53,886 nt of DNA from a bacterium (GTDB lineage Bacteria > Krumholzibacteriota > Krumholzibacteriia > LZORAL124-64-63): the NCBI GenBank assembly GCA_024223715.1, contig JAAEOA010000335.1, forward strand, positions 1-53,886. Reading direction: 5' to 3'. Of this stretch, positions 18,822 to 27,039 are shown in pieces. The translations under genes were made by a program, and so were the position numbers. Every line of letters begins with the position of its first letter. Within the stretch, counting starts at the first letter, position 1. A model generated the notes under the pieces. It did no database searches. It had not been told where the DNA came from and saw nothing but the letters and a program-made list of their open reading frames with translations.

Positions 18822-19513
18822 TGGGATTCCTTTGGATAAAGAGAGTCAATAGCGGCGGTGGAAAAAGCGGTGATGTGCTCCGTAACCGCGCGAATATATT
18901 GATCGGCGTTCAGACCCAGAGCAGGGAACATGCGAATCATCATTTGCATTTCTTCAGCCTGGGAATCGAAGGCTTCTTTTTTGTGCCAGCGCATAATGAA
19001 ATGATGAATCTGGCCGACAACGCTGGCCATGATCCAGTTGATTTGTTCCTGGTGCAGGCTAGGGCGAACCTGCATGAGGGCCTTGGAATATGACTGAAAA
19101 ACGGGTGCAACCATTTCTTTAAAAAAAGTGGTGCTACCGTGGCTTTTCTGAGTGTGCATTTCCCGGGCGACGAGCATCATGAAGGAGCTTCCGCCGGGTG
19201 ATGCCAGGGTGCTGATCAGATATTGCTCCACGAGGGCTTTGATGACTCGCGGTACGGTGGGAGCACAGGTTTTGTCTTCCAGAATGGTTTTCAGAGCAGT
19301 AAGAGAGCTGTCGCGCTGCGATACGAACCGGCGCACAATGACCTGCTGGAACAGGTTTTCCTTACCTTGAAAGTGATAATTGACGGCCGCCACATTAACA
19401 TTTGCAGCGGTTGCCAGATCCCGGATGGAAACACTGTCGAAGCCATTGGCGGCAAACAGAGTCTCTGCAGCATCTAGCAATCGGTCTTTGGTTTTACTTT
19501 TTTCTTCGCTCAC
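18818..19513 (-). CDS. TetR/AcrR-family repressor of the efflux operon
   Basis: A 231-residue regulator. Its N-terminal helix-turn-helix is clear: RLLDAAETLFAANGFDSVS, then IRDLATAANVNVAAVNYHF, with the usual hydrophobic core. The C-terminal part resembles the DUF1956/CerR-like ligand domain. As first gene of the operon with efflux genes, it most likely represses its own transcription and responds to an exported compound. The start is GTG 19513-19511, with AAAGGA at 19525-19520. A longer frame starting at 19579 would translate a mobile repeat and is not credible. The repeat ends only 13 nt before the start codon, so it lies in the 5' leader or promoter. Confidence 0.9.
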   Translation of the reverse strand: MSEEKSKTKDRLLDAAETLFAANGFDSVSIRDLATAANVNVAAVNYHFQGKENLFQQVIVRRFVSQRDSSLTALKTILEDKTCAPTVPRVIKALVEQYLISTLASPGGSSFMMLVAREMHTQKSHGSTTFFKEMVAPVFQSYSKALMQVRPSLHQEQINWIMASVVGQIHHFIMRWHKKEAFDSQAEEMQMMIRMFPALGLNADQYIRAVTEHITAFSTAAIDSLYPKESQ

Positions 19514-19526
19514 AGGGCATCCTTTG

Positions 19527-19665
19527 GGTTGTGCCCAAGAGAATGTCGCTGGGAACTTTTTTACAAAAAACCCCAGCAATATTCAACCTAAAACACATAA
19601 ATTTCCAGTGTTTAATCAAATCTATGGCCACAAATTGAACCAGCGACATTCTTTTAGGCACAACC
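19527..19665 (+). mobile_element. MITE-like element, copy 1 (139 bp)
   Basis: Terminal inverted repeats of 25 bp, 19527-19551 and 19641-19665, match at 23 of 25 positions and begin GGTTGTGCC. An internal small stem, AAACAC/GTGTTT, is conserved in all three copies in the window. There is no coding capacity. The flanks, ATCCTTTGG on the left and ATCTTTTTGG on the right, look like a decayed target-site duplication. It sits directly upstream of the tetR ribosome site. Confidence 0.85.
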
Positions 19666-19975
19666 TATCTTTTTGGAATTGAGGGAAGTTAAGGGTTTAA
19701 ACAGTTGATTGGAATGCTTGATTTAAACAGCAATATAAAACAAGTGTTTGAAATCTGCAAGTGTGAGAATTTAATCCAGGGTTAATCTTTGGAGAAAGAG
19801 GGACAATGGCTTTGGAATGACACCGTTTACTGCATCATTAAGCTCATTTGATTTATTTTCAGAGGAAAGAAAACCCGGAATGTTTATTATTTACACTCCG
19901 GGCTAAAATCGCCCCTTTAGAGCGAAACGAAAATGTTGTTAAAAAGCATGCTGGAAATTTTATTAACCGTACCTT
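19666..19975. other. AT-rich intergenic region
   Basis: 310 bp between the repeat and the end of the next leftward gene. It has no convincing gene. A hairpin with arms CCCGGA (19874-19879) and TCCGGG (19897-19902) is present, without a clear T-run. The region may hold the original promoter of the efflux operon. Confidence 0.4.
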
Positions 19976-20509
19976 TTAAACTTTGTCATAACCTTTCCCT
20001 TTGGCCAGAAGCACAATGCCAATCAAGGCAGGCACAAGCAGAACCCAGAAGAAGCTCTTTATGAAAACCCCGGCCACAAAAGTCAAAATGAGTATGGTGC
20101 CCAACACAGCCATACGCCACTCAAAGTGAACACCAGCAAGCAAACAAGTAAATGCCAGTAAAAGGAGAGATAGAAGTCCTGTGGCCTCTGAGGGCAGGGC
20201 CATGTAATGGTGCATCAAAAAAACCAATAAAAGAGAGACGACCAATGCCAGCCAGTGAAGCAACTGTTTAGTGATGTGCTTGCCGGCTGTGGCATCTTTT
20301 TCATGAGCAGTTTTCCAAGCTAAAGTCAGGCTGGCCCCGGCAAAAATTGGAGCCATCGCCAACCAGTACCACATGGCGAATTTTTCAGAGAAATTCATGA
20401 TACCAATGCCTAAAATTGATAAAGCCACCAAGGCAATAAAGACAATGCGGCGAGTGTGAAATTCCCGGTGTGCCGTGGGTGGGGTGGGTTGGCTAAACTG
20501 GTTGTCCAT
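19976..20509 (-). CDS. Integral membrane protein, unknown function
   Basis: A 177-residue protein with a polar N-terminus of about 20 residues and about five hydrophobic segments, some with short charged linkers. I do not recognise a family. ATG 20509 is chosen over an in-frame ATG 39 nt upstream because it has GGAGG (20519-20515) at normal spacing. The neighbour downstream on the same strand, the gene transcribed just before it, is the serpin; about 71 nt separate them, so cotranscription is possible. Confidence 0.7.
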   Translation of the reverse strand: MDNQFSQPTPPTAHREFHTRRIVFIALVALSILGIGIMNFSEKFAMWYWLAMAPIFAGASLTLAWKTAHEKDATAGKHITKQLLHWLALVVSLLLVFLMHHYMALPSEATGLLSLLLLAFTCLLAGVHFEWRMAVLGTILILTFVAGVFIKSFFWVLLVPALIGIVLLAKGKGYDKV

Positions 20510-20580
20510 GAATTCCTCCGGATGGAATGAGCTTATTCTTGATGGCAATACAATATAATAAAAATGATTTGCACACCACC

Positions 20581-21792
20581 TTATGGGGTCGCCGCCATGC
20601 GGCCCATGAACAAAATGCTGCCTGTTTGCTGATGACGAATTAGGAACATGAACGCGTGGTCGGCTATAAATGGAATAGCAGGAGCTGGCATGCTGGTCAC
20701 GCTGATGGTCACACCGCTGGCAGCGGCTGCTTCGGTGCCTTGTTCATCAACTTTCAGGTATGATTTGTGGACAACTGAGGTAATGAAAAGTCCCGGTTGG
20801 TCAGTGAGGTTTGAAAAATCGGCTTGGCCGGGTTCGAATGCAGACTTCATACCGAGTTGTTTAAGGTTTTCCGTCAAATTCAGGCTTTGTTCCAAATCCA
20901 GCCGGGGCAACCAGATGTCCACTTTCTGCGGGGACATGGCTTCTATATTGCGTTGTAATTCTGCCAGAGTGAGGTGGTTTTCGAGAGAACTTAGGCCGGC
21001 TTTGTCGTGGGGCAGCAGGATCAGGAAATCCAGTTCATTGCCGGAGTAAGGAAGGGCGACCATGGCCATGTTCTCATCAGAATAGTATGGAAGCTGTTTT
21101 TCCAGATTCATAGTTGGGATGGCAACAGATGGTCCTTCCAGCTGATAAAAATTTCTATCGGAAGTTTGCTCTTCCGCGAACGGGAATTTCCATTGGCCCA
21201 GAAAATAAACCGCATTGGTCAGGACCATTCGTGTATTGGAATTGACAGTGCCGGAAGGCAATAAATCTTTGATTTTATTTTCCGTTTTTCCCGCAACCCA
21301 ATTGTTGATTTTGATTCTTTCATTATTGGCGTCGGTTTTGAAATTGCAGGACTCATGTCCGCCTTTAAAAGACCGTTGAATTTCCTCATTGAACTTTTTG
21401 TGAAAAGGAAAAGACTCCTGGCCCCATATTCTATTGGCAATGTTCAGAGTATAGTCTTTGTTGGGGCGAGTGAGTACAGATTGCAGTTCGGAGTTGTCGG
21501 CCAGGATTTGCCCCCGGCTGCCCTTGAGATGAAGGGTTTCGGCGGTTTCGGTGGCGGTGGAGCCAGCGGTTCCTGTGTAGGTCATGGTCAGGGCAGTGGA
21601 AATGCTGGAGGGGCTGAAGAAGATGTTTCCCTCTTTTTGTGCCAGTTGGCCGTATAGGTCGAAGGCCAGCTGGTTGCTGGATTGGGCTGCAATTTGGGCG
21701 TGACCGGGCGGCAGAGTGGGGAGGCTTGATTCATTTTGGCATCCGGAAAGCAGAATCAAAAATATTGTGATTGCTGATAAAACCCGCGACAT
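20581..21792 (-). CDS. Lipoprotein serpin (serine protease inhibitor)
   Basis: A 403-residue protein with a lipoprotein signal (ITIFLILLSGC, Cys18) and a complete serpin fold. It has NIFFSPSSISTALTMTYTGA-like helix B sequence, the TNAVYFLGQWKFPF breach/strand 3A region and the C-terminal DHAFMFLIRHQQTGSILFMGR. The reactive-centre-loop hinge is KVDEQGTEAAAASG, with small residues at P12-P8 as in inhibitory serpins. Counting from the hinge places P1 near the Thr/Ser of SVTSMP, pointing to an elastase- or subtilisin-like target. The family traps proteases covalently. A lipid anchor suggests defence of the envelope against host, predator or own proteases. ATG 21792 is preferred over one 54 nt upstream because it gives a standard lipoprotein leader. 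Confidence 0.92.
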   Translation of the reverse strand: MSRVLSAITIFLILLSGCQNESSLPTLPPGHAQIAAQSSNQLAFDLYGQLAQKEGNIFFSPSSISTALTMTYTGTAGSTATETAETLHLKGSRGQILADNSELQSVLTRPNKDYTLNIANRIWGQESFPFHKKFNEEIQRSFKGGHESCNFKTDANNERIKINNWVAGKTENKIKDLLPSGTVNSNTRMVLTNAVYFLGQWKFPFAEEQTSDRNFYQLEGPSVAIPTMNLEKQLPYYSDENMAMVALPYSGNELDFLILLPHDKAGLSSLENHLTLAELQRNIEAMSPQKVDIWLPRLDLEQSLNLTENLKQLGMKSAFEPGQADFSNLTDQPGLFITSVVHKSYLKVDEQGTEAAAASGVTISVTSMPAPAIPFIADHAFMFLIRHQQTGSILFMGRMAATP

Positions 21793-21961
21793 ATTAACAT
21801 TGACCTTTCGTCCATGAATCCTGGGGGACAATTGTGGTACATTCACAAATAACTATTAACATGTTGAGCTGAGTCTAGGCCATGATTGTTTTTTTAAGGT
21901 GGAACATTAGTGAGATTTTGGGGGATATTTTTTCACCCATTCATGAACAAGGAGTATTCTT

Positions 21962-22648
21962 TTGTCCTCGCCCCACTTCAAGCCTTCAATATACAAATAC
22001 CTGAAAGACCTTGCCGCAAATAACAATCGCGACTGGTTCAAGGAAAATAAAAACCGTTACGACAAACAGCTGCGCGATCCGGCTCTTGCCTTCATTCTGG
22101 ATTTTGGATCTCACCTGCAAAGCATCAGCCCACATTTCCGGGCCGATCCCAAAGCCAATGGTGGTTCTTTGTTTCGTATTTATCGAGATGTTCGTTTTTC
22201 CAAAGACAAACGACCTTATAAAATCCACACTGGCTTGCACTTCAGGCATGAAGCGGGAAAAGATGCGTACACGCCTGGCTTTTATCTGCACATCGAACCG
22301 GGCCAAAGTTTTGTGGGTGTTGGCATTTGGCGTCCGGATAATCCAACTTTGGGACTGATCAGAGACAAAATTGTGGCTGACCCCTCACGGTGGAAAAAGG
22401 CGATGCAGAGCGATGAATTTACTTCTGGATTCACTGTTACAGGTAGCAGCTTGAAAAGGCCTCCCAGAGGTTACGATGCTGATCATGAATTGGTCGACAC
22501 TCTGAAACTCAAGGATTTTACGGCCTTGGCTCCGCTCACTCAAAAGCAGATCACCAGCCCTGATTTTGTTGAAGAATTTTCTGAGTATTGCCGAACCGGT
22601 GGGGCATTGGTGAAGTTCATTTGCGAAGCGCTAAATCAGCCTTATTGA
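21962..22648 (+). CDS. DUF2461-family protein
   Basis: A 228-residue soluble protein matching the DUF2461 (TIGR02453) pattern: NNNRDWFKENKNRYD near the N-terminus, FRIYRDVRFSKDKRPYK, then GFYLHIEPGQSFVGVGIW and PPRGYDADHELVDTLKLKDF. The family is widespread and its function is unknown. The start is TTG 21962, preceded by GGAG at 21951-21954. It is divergent from the serpin gene. Confidence 0.9.
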   Translation: MSSPHFKPSIYKYLKDLAANNNRDWFKENKNRYDKQLRDPALAFILDFGSHLQSISPHFRADPKANGGSLFRIYRDVRFSKDKRPYKIHTGLHFRHEAGKDAYTPGFYLHIEPGQSFVGVGIWRPDNPTLGLIRDKIVADPSRWKKAMQSDEFTSGFTVTGSSLKRPPRGYDADHELVDTLKLKDFTALAPLTQKQITSPDFVEEFSEYCRTGGALVKFICEALNQPY

Positions 22649-22681
22649 TTAGTTTATATATTTCCAATATTTCGTGGGAAC

Positions 22682-22714
22682 AAAAAAACCCGGGAGGCCA
22701 AGGCCTCCCGGGTT
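22682..22714 (-). terminator. Strong intrinsic terminator of the secreted OB-fold gene
   Basis: A perfect 13-bp GC-rich inverted repeat, 22687-22699 with 22702-22714, has a two-base centre. On the minus strand it is followed by seven T residues (22688-22682). It lies 57 nt past the stop of the leftward gene at 22771; it could also block read-through from the DUF2461 gene. Confidence 0.88.
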
Positions 22715-22770
22715 GATCCGCACTCTTCGTGTTCCGACAAGTTAGACTCATCGCAAAGCGCAGATTTGTC

Positions 22771-24711
22771 TTACTTGATCAGAGACATTTTCCGGACCTG
22801 AACAACTTCCTTGCCAATGCGCAAGCGAGCGAAGTACTGGCCACTGGAAAGTGACTGACCGTTGTCGCCCTTGCCATCGAAGACGAAGGTGTACTCGTTG
22901 ACAGGAAGGGTACCCTGAATCATGGTACGCACTTTCTCACCACGAATGTTGTACACATTCAACTGCACGATGTCAGTTTTATTTACAGCAAACTTAATCG
23001 TGGTTGCAGGGTTGAACGGGTTGGGGGCGATGGATTTGAATCCGCCAGCTTTTTGCATGGCAGGAGTGTCGTCCACAGCGGTCAAACCGGTCAGAACGAT
23101 GCTTTCATCGCTGGTTGGTACGATTACAAATTCACCGTAGTAGTAGTTCATGTAGCTGGTCACTCTGATGATGTCGCCAAGGTTGGGCAGGTATGTCAGC
23201 TCAACAAGGGGATCAACAATCAGACTGTCAGCCCGAACATTGCTATCGGAGATGATGTACTCACCGTAACCGAGGGTATCCAATACAGCAGCGGGGAATG
23301 TCTGGACCCAGACACTTTCCCAGTCTTCACCAGTGCGGCCGTCGCCATCCACGCCGTGCATGCTGTCATCGGCCAGAATGCGAGTGGTCACTTTGGAAGG
23401 CTCAGGAAGATCGTGGCCGTATTCCACAATGGTAATTGCATCCGGGTTGTGAGGGATAAGTTCAGTTATTCCGTTGTACTCTTCACCGTAGCCACCCACT
23501 TCTACAAGGTCACCCTGGTAGAAAGGATTAGCAGCGGAGCTTTCGTACACAAGAACGCCACCGCGAGCATAGCTGTTGGTTTCTTCGTTCTTTTCAACTT
23601 CCTGCATGATGAACTTGCTTGGGGCATCAGTTTGGCTGGTACCAGCAGTGATCACACCACGAATGTTGAGGAAACGGTCGTTGAAAGCGCCATTCTGGCT
23701 GGAGCTGTCGGGATGGGCATACTGCATGTCATAAATGCTGGTAATGCCAATGGCCACAGACAGGAATCCGTCAGGAGCGTCACCAGGCATGGTGACATAC
23801 TGAGCAGCGTCATCGGAAGCTTCAATATAGAAGTCAACCTGAGACATGCTGTGTCCGCCAGGAATGGTACCGGTGTAAACGTCGCCCACGTTGCTCATGG
23901 AAACAGAGGACCAGGCTCCGGTATTTTCGCCGTCGCTGTCACGATAGTAAACGCTGGCACCGGACACGGCGTTGTTATCGGTGATGTTAGCGGAAACTTC
24001 GATGGACTCGTTGCTCATGGGTACCCAGTTGGCACAGTTGACGTCCGCGATTACAGGAACGGTATCGCCGGTGGGGTTTTCCACCAGATCGCTCTGCAGG
24101 CGAGGTTTCAACTCAATGAGACCATTGTAAACAACACAAGGACTGAGAACTTTGTAGGTGTCGCCTACGTCTACGTCACCCAGGTTGATGCCTGTGGTAT
24201 CGTCGATGTAAACAACCAGGGTGCTGTCGCCGGCAGTGATTTCAAAACGGCTGTTGCCGCTGACACTTGCAACGTCACCAATGACAGAAACAAAGTTTCC
24301 GATCATTTCATAATCGTACAGAATTTCCTCAGGAGTTTTATCCTGGGGAGTGGGCTCGGGTCCAGAACCGGTAACAGCGATACTGGGACTGGCCAGCTGG
24401 ATTTCTCCGCCATAGGCGGAAACACTACCGGTAACTTCAACTTGAGTACCGTAGTCGAGTCCATTAATGGCTGAGTTAAAGAAACTGATACCGCCGGTGG
24501 CGCCCTGAATGTAGTGGGTTCCGCCGTTGTAGGTACCTTTTACAACATATACAGAACCTGTGACGGTAACGGTTTGTCCAACAAAGGGACTTTCCGGATC
24601 GCCGGTTGCTGGGTTGTAATACTGGATATCGTCAATGGTTTGAGCCATTGCCATTCCAGCGATTGCTACGAGACACATAATAAGTGTCACGCCAAAAAGA
24701 TGTTTTTTCAT
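22771..24711 (-). CDS. Secreted OB-fold repeat protein with C-terminal sorting (FlgD-Ig-like) domain
   Basis: A 646-residue exported protein. Residues 1-23 are a signal peptide (ending AMAQ). Two OB-fold-like regions follow: about residues 25-200 (FVGQTVTVTGSVYVV, LDYGTQVEVTGSVSAYGG) and about 330-560 (FLNIRGVITAG, GDLVEVGGYGEEYNGITELIP). Between them is an Ig-like segment with VYYRDSDG and VDFYIEASDD. The last 85 residues carry IAPNPFNPATTIKF and NVYNIRGEKVRTM, ending YFARLRIGKEVVQVRKMSL, as in the C-terminal domains used for export or surface attachment in FCB-type bacteria. OB repeats of this type accompany extracellular nucleases, but no nuclease catalytic domain is present here. Start ATG 24711 has GGAGG upstream. 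Role unknown, possibly binding of polysaccharide or nucleic acid. Confidence 0.82.
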   Translation of the reverse strand: MKKHLFGVTLIMCLVAIAGMAMAQTIDDIQYYNPATGDPESPFVGQTVTVTGSVYVVKGTYNGGTHYIQGATGGISFFNSAINGLDYGTQVEVTGSVSAYGGEIQLASPSIAVTGSGPEPTPQDKTPEEILYDYEMIGNFVSVIGDVASVSGNSRFEITAGDSTLVVYIDDTTGINLGDVDVGDTYKVLSPCVVYNGLIELKPRLQSDLVENPTGDTVPVIADVNCANWVPMSNESIEVSANITDNNAVSGASVYYRDSDGENTGAWSSVSMSNVGDVYTGTIPGGHSMSQVDFYIEASDDAAQYVTMPGDAPDGFLSVAIGITSIYDMQYAHPDSSSQNGAFNDRFLNIRGVITAGTSQTDAPSKFIMQEVEKNEETNSYARGGVLVYESSAANPFYQGDLVEVGGYGEEYNGITELIPHNPDAITIVEYGHDLPEPSKVTTRILADDSMHGVDGDGRTGEDWESVWVQTFPAAVLDTLGYGEYIISDSNVRADSLIVDPLVELTYLPNLGDIIRVTSYMNYYYGEFVIVPTSDESIVLTGLTAVDDTPAMQKAGGFKSIAPNPFNPATTIKFAVNKTDIVQLNVYNIRGEKVRTMIQGTLPVNEYTFVFDGKGDNGQSLSSGQYFARLRIGKEVVQVRKMSLIK

Positions 24712-24867
24712 CTCTTCGGCCTCCTTCGAAAGGGGTGAACTTGCTCTCTCAATTTCACTCAAAGTTACAGGTGTCAAGCGAATGGACTCAGAGTGGAAAG
24801 TGAGCGTGTTGCCGTGAAAAAATCCAAAACCGAAAAGAAAGGACCGGTGAACAACCACAATGCAACA

Positions 24868-24922
24868 CCGAGGACGATACCTGGTGCGGGCGATAGCTGT
24901 TCGCGGGTTGCCACCTCCTCAG
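24868..24922 (-). ncRNA. Candidate structured 5' leader RNA
   Basis: In the 350-bp gap upstream of the secreted OB-fold gene, the minus-strand RNA can fold into a nested structure. CUGAGGA (24922-24916) pairs with UCCUCGG (24874-24868). Inside it GGUG pairs with CACC, and GCGA with UCGC. The stretch is more GC-rich than its surroundings. I could not match it to a known riboswitch class. A separate perfect inverted repeat (24935-24958, ATCATTTGC/GCAAATGAT) lies just upstream and could be an operator. Without covariation this remains a weak suggestion. Confidence 0.3.
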
Positions 24923-24934
24923 GTAAACACATAC

Positions 24935-24958
24935 ATCATTTGCAATTACGCAAATGAT
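24935..24958. repeat. Perfect 9-bp inverted repeat (possible operator)
   Basis: ATCATTTGC (24935-24943) and GCAAATGAT (24950-24958) are separated by six bases. It lies in the gap after gpmI and before the secreted-protein gene. No T-run follows on either strand, so a regulator-binding site is more likely than a terminator. Confidence 0.45.
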
Positions 24959-25061
24959 CATCAGGATCATTGTGTTTTTTGTTTCACGAACGACAATTGT
25001 ACCACAAATACGGGAAAATTGAAAATATATAATGTTAATTATTGGTAAATGGTAATGAGTT

Positions 25062-26642
25062 TCAGCTTTCTTTCAAGATGCATTGGCCGGTCATTTCTGC
25101 AGGTTGTTCGATTTTTAGAAGTTTGAGGATGGTTGGAGCAATATCGGCCAGCCCGAAGTCCCCGTCAGCAATGATGTTAGGTATTCCTTCAAATTGTTTG
25201 CCTGCAACAATAAAAGGGACTTTGTTCAGGCTGTGTTGGGTCAAAACGGAACCTTCGGGAGAAATCATTTCATCACAATTTCCATGATCAGCGGTGATCA
25301 GCCAAACGGTTCCCTTTTCCAGACTGGGCGGCATAATTTCGCTAAGCAATTTATCGAGGGTCTGGAAGGCCGTTGTGGCGGCTTTCAGGTCGCCGGTATG
25401 TCCCACCATGTCTCCATTGGCGAAATTCACAATAACAACGTCAAAATCATCTCCCGAACACGCCTTTTTCACCAGTTCAGCAACTTCAGGGGCACTCATT
25501 TCCGGTTGAAGGTCATAGGTTGCCACTTTTGGCGAAGCGACCAGTTGACGCTCTTCGTGGGCAAACGGCTCTTCTTTGCCGCCATTAAAAAAGTAGGTCA
25601 CGTGAGCGTATTTTTCAGTTTCGGCAGTCCGCAGATTGCGAATGCCTTCCCGGGCAAAAACCTCGGCCAAGCTGTTGCGGGGCATTTCGGGCTGGAAGAC
25701 ACTGTCCAGATCCATTTTTTCATCGTAGGGGGTCATGGTCAGGTAGTTGGTTTTGGGCCGATCCGAAACATCGAAACCCGTGAAGTCATTTTGCTGGAAA
25801 GCCCAGGTCAGTTCCCGGGCACGGTCGGCACGGAAATTCCAGAAAAAGATGCTGTCTTCTTCGCCAATGGTTGCCACAGGGCTGCCGTCGGCATCAATCA
25901 TGACAGTAGGCTCTACGAATTCGTCGGTTATTTCATTTTCATATGACAACTTGATGGCGGCAACCGGATCGGTTGCAACACCATGGCCATCACCTTTAAC
26001 GAGCATGTCCCAGGCACGGTTCACTCGATCCCAGCGTTGATCCCGATCCATGGCCCAGTAACGGCCGCAAACCGAAGCAATTTGGCCGGCTCCAATTTTA
26101 TTGAGTTCAGATACCAGATCAGCAACATAACCGGCACCACTGCGAGGATCGGTATCGCGCCCATCGAGGAAGGCGTGGATGTAAATTTCCTTGAGGCCGG
26201 CATCGTGGGCAGCCTGGATAATTCCATAAAGATGATTGGTATGGCTGTGAACTCCCCCTGGAGAAACCAGTCCAAAAAGGTGAAGACGGCCGCTGCCTTT
26301 TTTGGCTCGATCAATAAATTGTGTCCAGGCGGGACGCTTCTGGAATTCACCGTTTTCCAGGCTGCGACTGATGCGCACAAGCTCCTGATTGATGATACGT
26401 CCGGCACCAATAGTCAGGTGGCCCACTTCACTGTTGCCCATTTGGCCTTCAGGAAGACCCACTTCCAGGCCGGAAGCGTTTAATGTGGTGAAAGGGTAGC
26501 GTTCAAAGAGTCCGTTATACCAGTTGGGTTGTGCCTCGACGATGGCATTGCCTTTTTCGCTGCCTTCACCGGTTCGGTAACCGACACCATCGAGAATGCA
26601 AAGAACAACCTGAGGGCGAAGGGATTTGCTGGATGCGGACAT
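25062..26642 (-). CDS. gpmI: 2,3-bisphosphoglycerate-independent phosphoglycerate mutase
   Basis: A 526-residue glycolytic and gluconeogenic enzyme that interconverts 3- and 2-phosphoglycerate using two Mn2+ ions. Metal and catalytic motifs are present: LDGVGYR at the N-terminus, the phospho-acceptor Ser71 in QMGNSEVGH, SPGGVHSH, FLDGRDTDPRSG, GRYWAMDRDQRW, FFWNFRADRARE, NFANGDMVGHTG and TADHGNCD. Length matches the usual 510-550. ATG 26642 has GGAG 8 nt upstream; a longer frame starting at 26891 overlaps the preceding gene and is rejected. It follows the cNMP-like gene by 22 nt and is probably the last gene of a three-gene transcript. Confidence 0.97.
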   Translation of the reverse strand: MSASSKSLRPQVVLCILDGVGYRTGEGSEKGNAIVEAQPNWYNGLFERYPFTTLNASGLEVGLPEGQMGNSEVGHLTIGAGRIINQELVRISRSLENGEFQKRPAWTQFIDRAKKGSGRLHLFGLVSPGGVHSHTNHLYGIIQAAHDAGLKEIYIHAFLDGRDTDPRSGAGYVADLVSELNKIGAGQIASVCGRYWAMDRDQRWDRVNRAWDMLVKGDGHGVATDPVAAIKLSYENEITDEFVEPTVMIDADGSPVATIGEEDSIFFWNFRADRARELTWAFQQNDFTGFDVSDRPKTNYLTMTPYDEKMDLDSVFQPEMPRNSLAEVFAREGIRNLRTAETEKYAHVTYFFNGGKEEPFAHEERQLVASPKVATYDLQPEMSAPEVAELVKKACSGDDFDVVIVNFANGDMVGHTGDLKAATTAFQTLDKLLSEIMPPSLEKGTVWLITADHGNCDEMISPEGSVLTQHSLNKVPFIVAGKQFEGIPNIIADGDFGLADIAPTILKLLKIEQPAEMTGQCILKES

Positions 26643-26664
26643 GGGGGCTCCTTGAAAATTCAAT

Positions 26665-27039
26665 TTACAGTTTACAGTCGTCGAGGGCGTTTTCAGAAAA
26701 GGCCCAAAGTTCCGTTTCAGTAAGTGACATGACGACAATTCCCGGAAGACTATATACATCGGCTGCGGGTTTGTCGCCAATATCGTTCTTATTAAAAGTT
26801 GAGAAAACGGAGCCGGCCTGAAGGATGGTTCGGGTGATTTCACGGTCATCATCGAGGAACTGGCTGATGCGGATTTTTCCTTTGCGGACAATGTAATGCT
26901 GGGGTGTGTCCGGATGCAGGATTTGATCGGAAGTCAGATCAATTTTCCGGCTGTGGGTTTTCAGTGATTCCATTTGGGCGGCATTGTTTACAAAAAAAAG
27001 GTCACTCCGTTGGAAATGGATAAAGGGATTACAGTTCAT
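26665..27039 (-). CDS. Stand-alone cyclic-nucleotide-binding-like (Crp-type sensor) protein
   Basis: A 124-residue protein consisting of essentially one Crp/cNMP-type beta-roll: QHYIVRKGKIRISQF, then ITRTILQAGSVFSTF. There is no C-terminal helix-turn-helix, so it is not an ordinary Crp/Fnr regulator. The canonical phosphate-binding arginine motif is not obvious, so it may bind no cyclic nucleotide. Its ATG overlaps the stop of the membrane AlbA_2 sensor gene (ATGA), suggesting coupled translation and a shared function. The partner role is inferred from this arrangement. Confidence 0.75.
   Translation of the reverse strand: MNCNPFIHFQRSDLFFVNNAAQMESLKTHSRKIDLTSDQILHPDTPQHYIVRKGKIRISQFLDDDREITRTILQAGSVFSTFNKNDIGDKPAADVYSLPGIVVMSLTETELWAFSENALDDCKL

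Noticed and set aside
19514..19579. N-terminal extension of TetR to 19579
   Set aside because: The extension translates the MITE; the GTG at 19513 has a good ribosome site and gives a normal TetR N-terminus.
23053..24474. 473-codon open frame on the plus strand antisense to the secreted OB-fold gene
   Set aside because: It is low in recognisable protein features, and the opposite strand encodes a coherent secreted protein with signal peptide and sorting domain.
26643..26891. Long N-terminal extension of GpmI
   Set aside because: It overlaps the cNMP-like gene and has no family similarity; ATG 26642 has a ribosome site.
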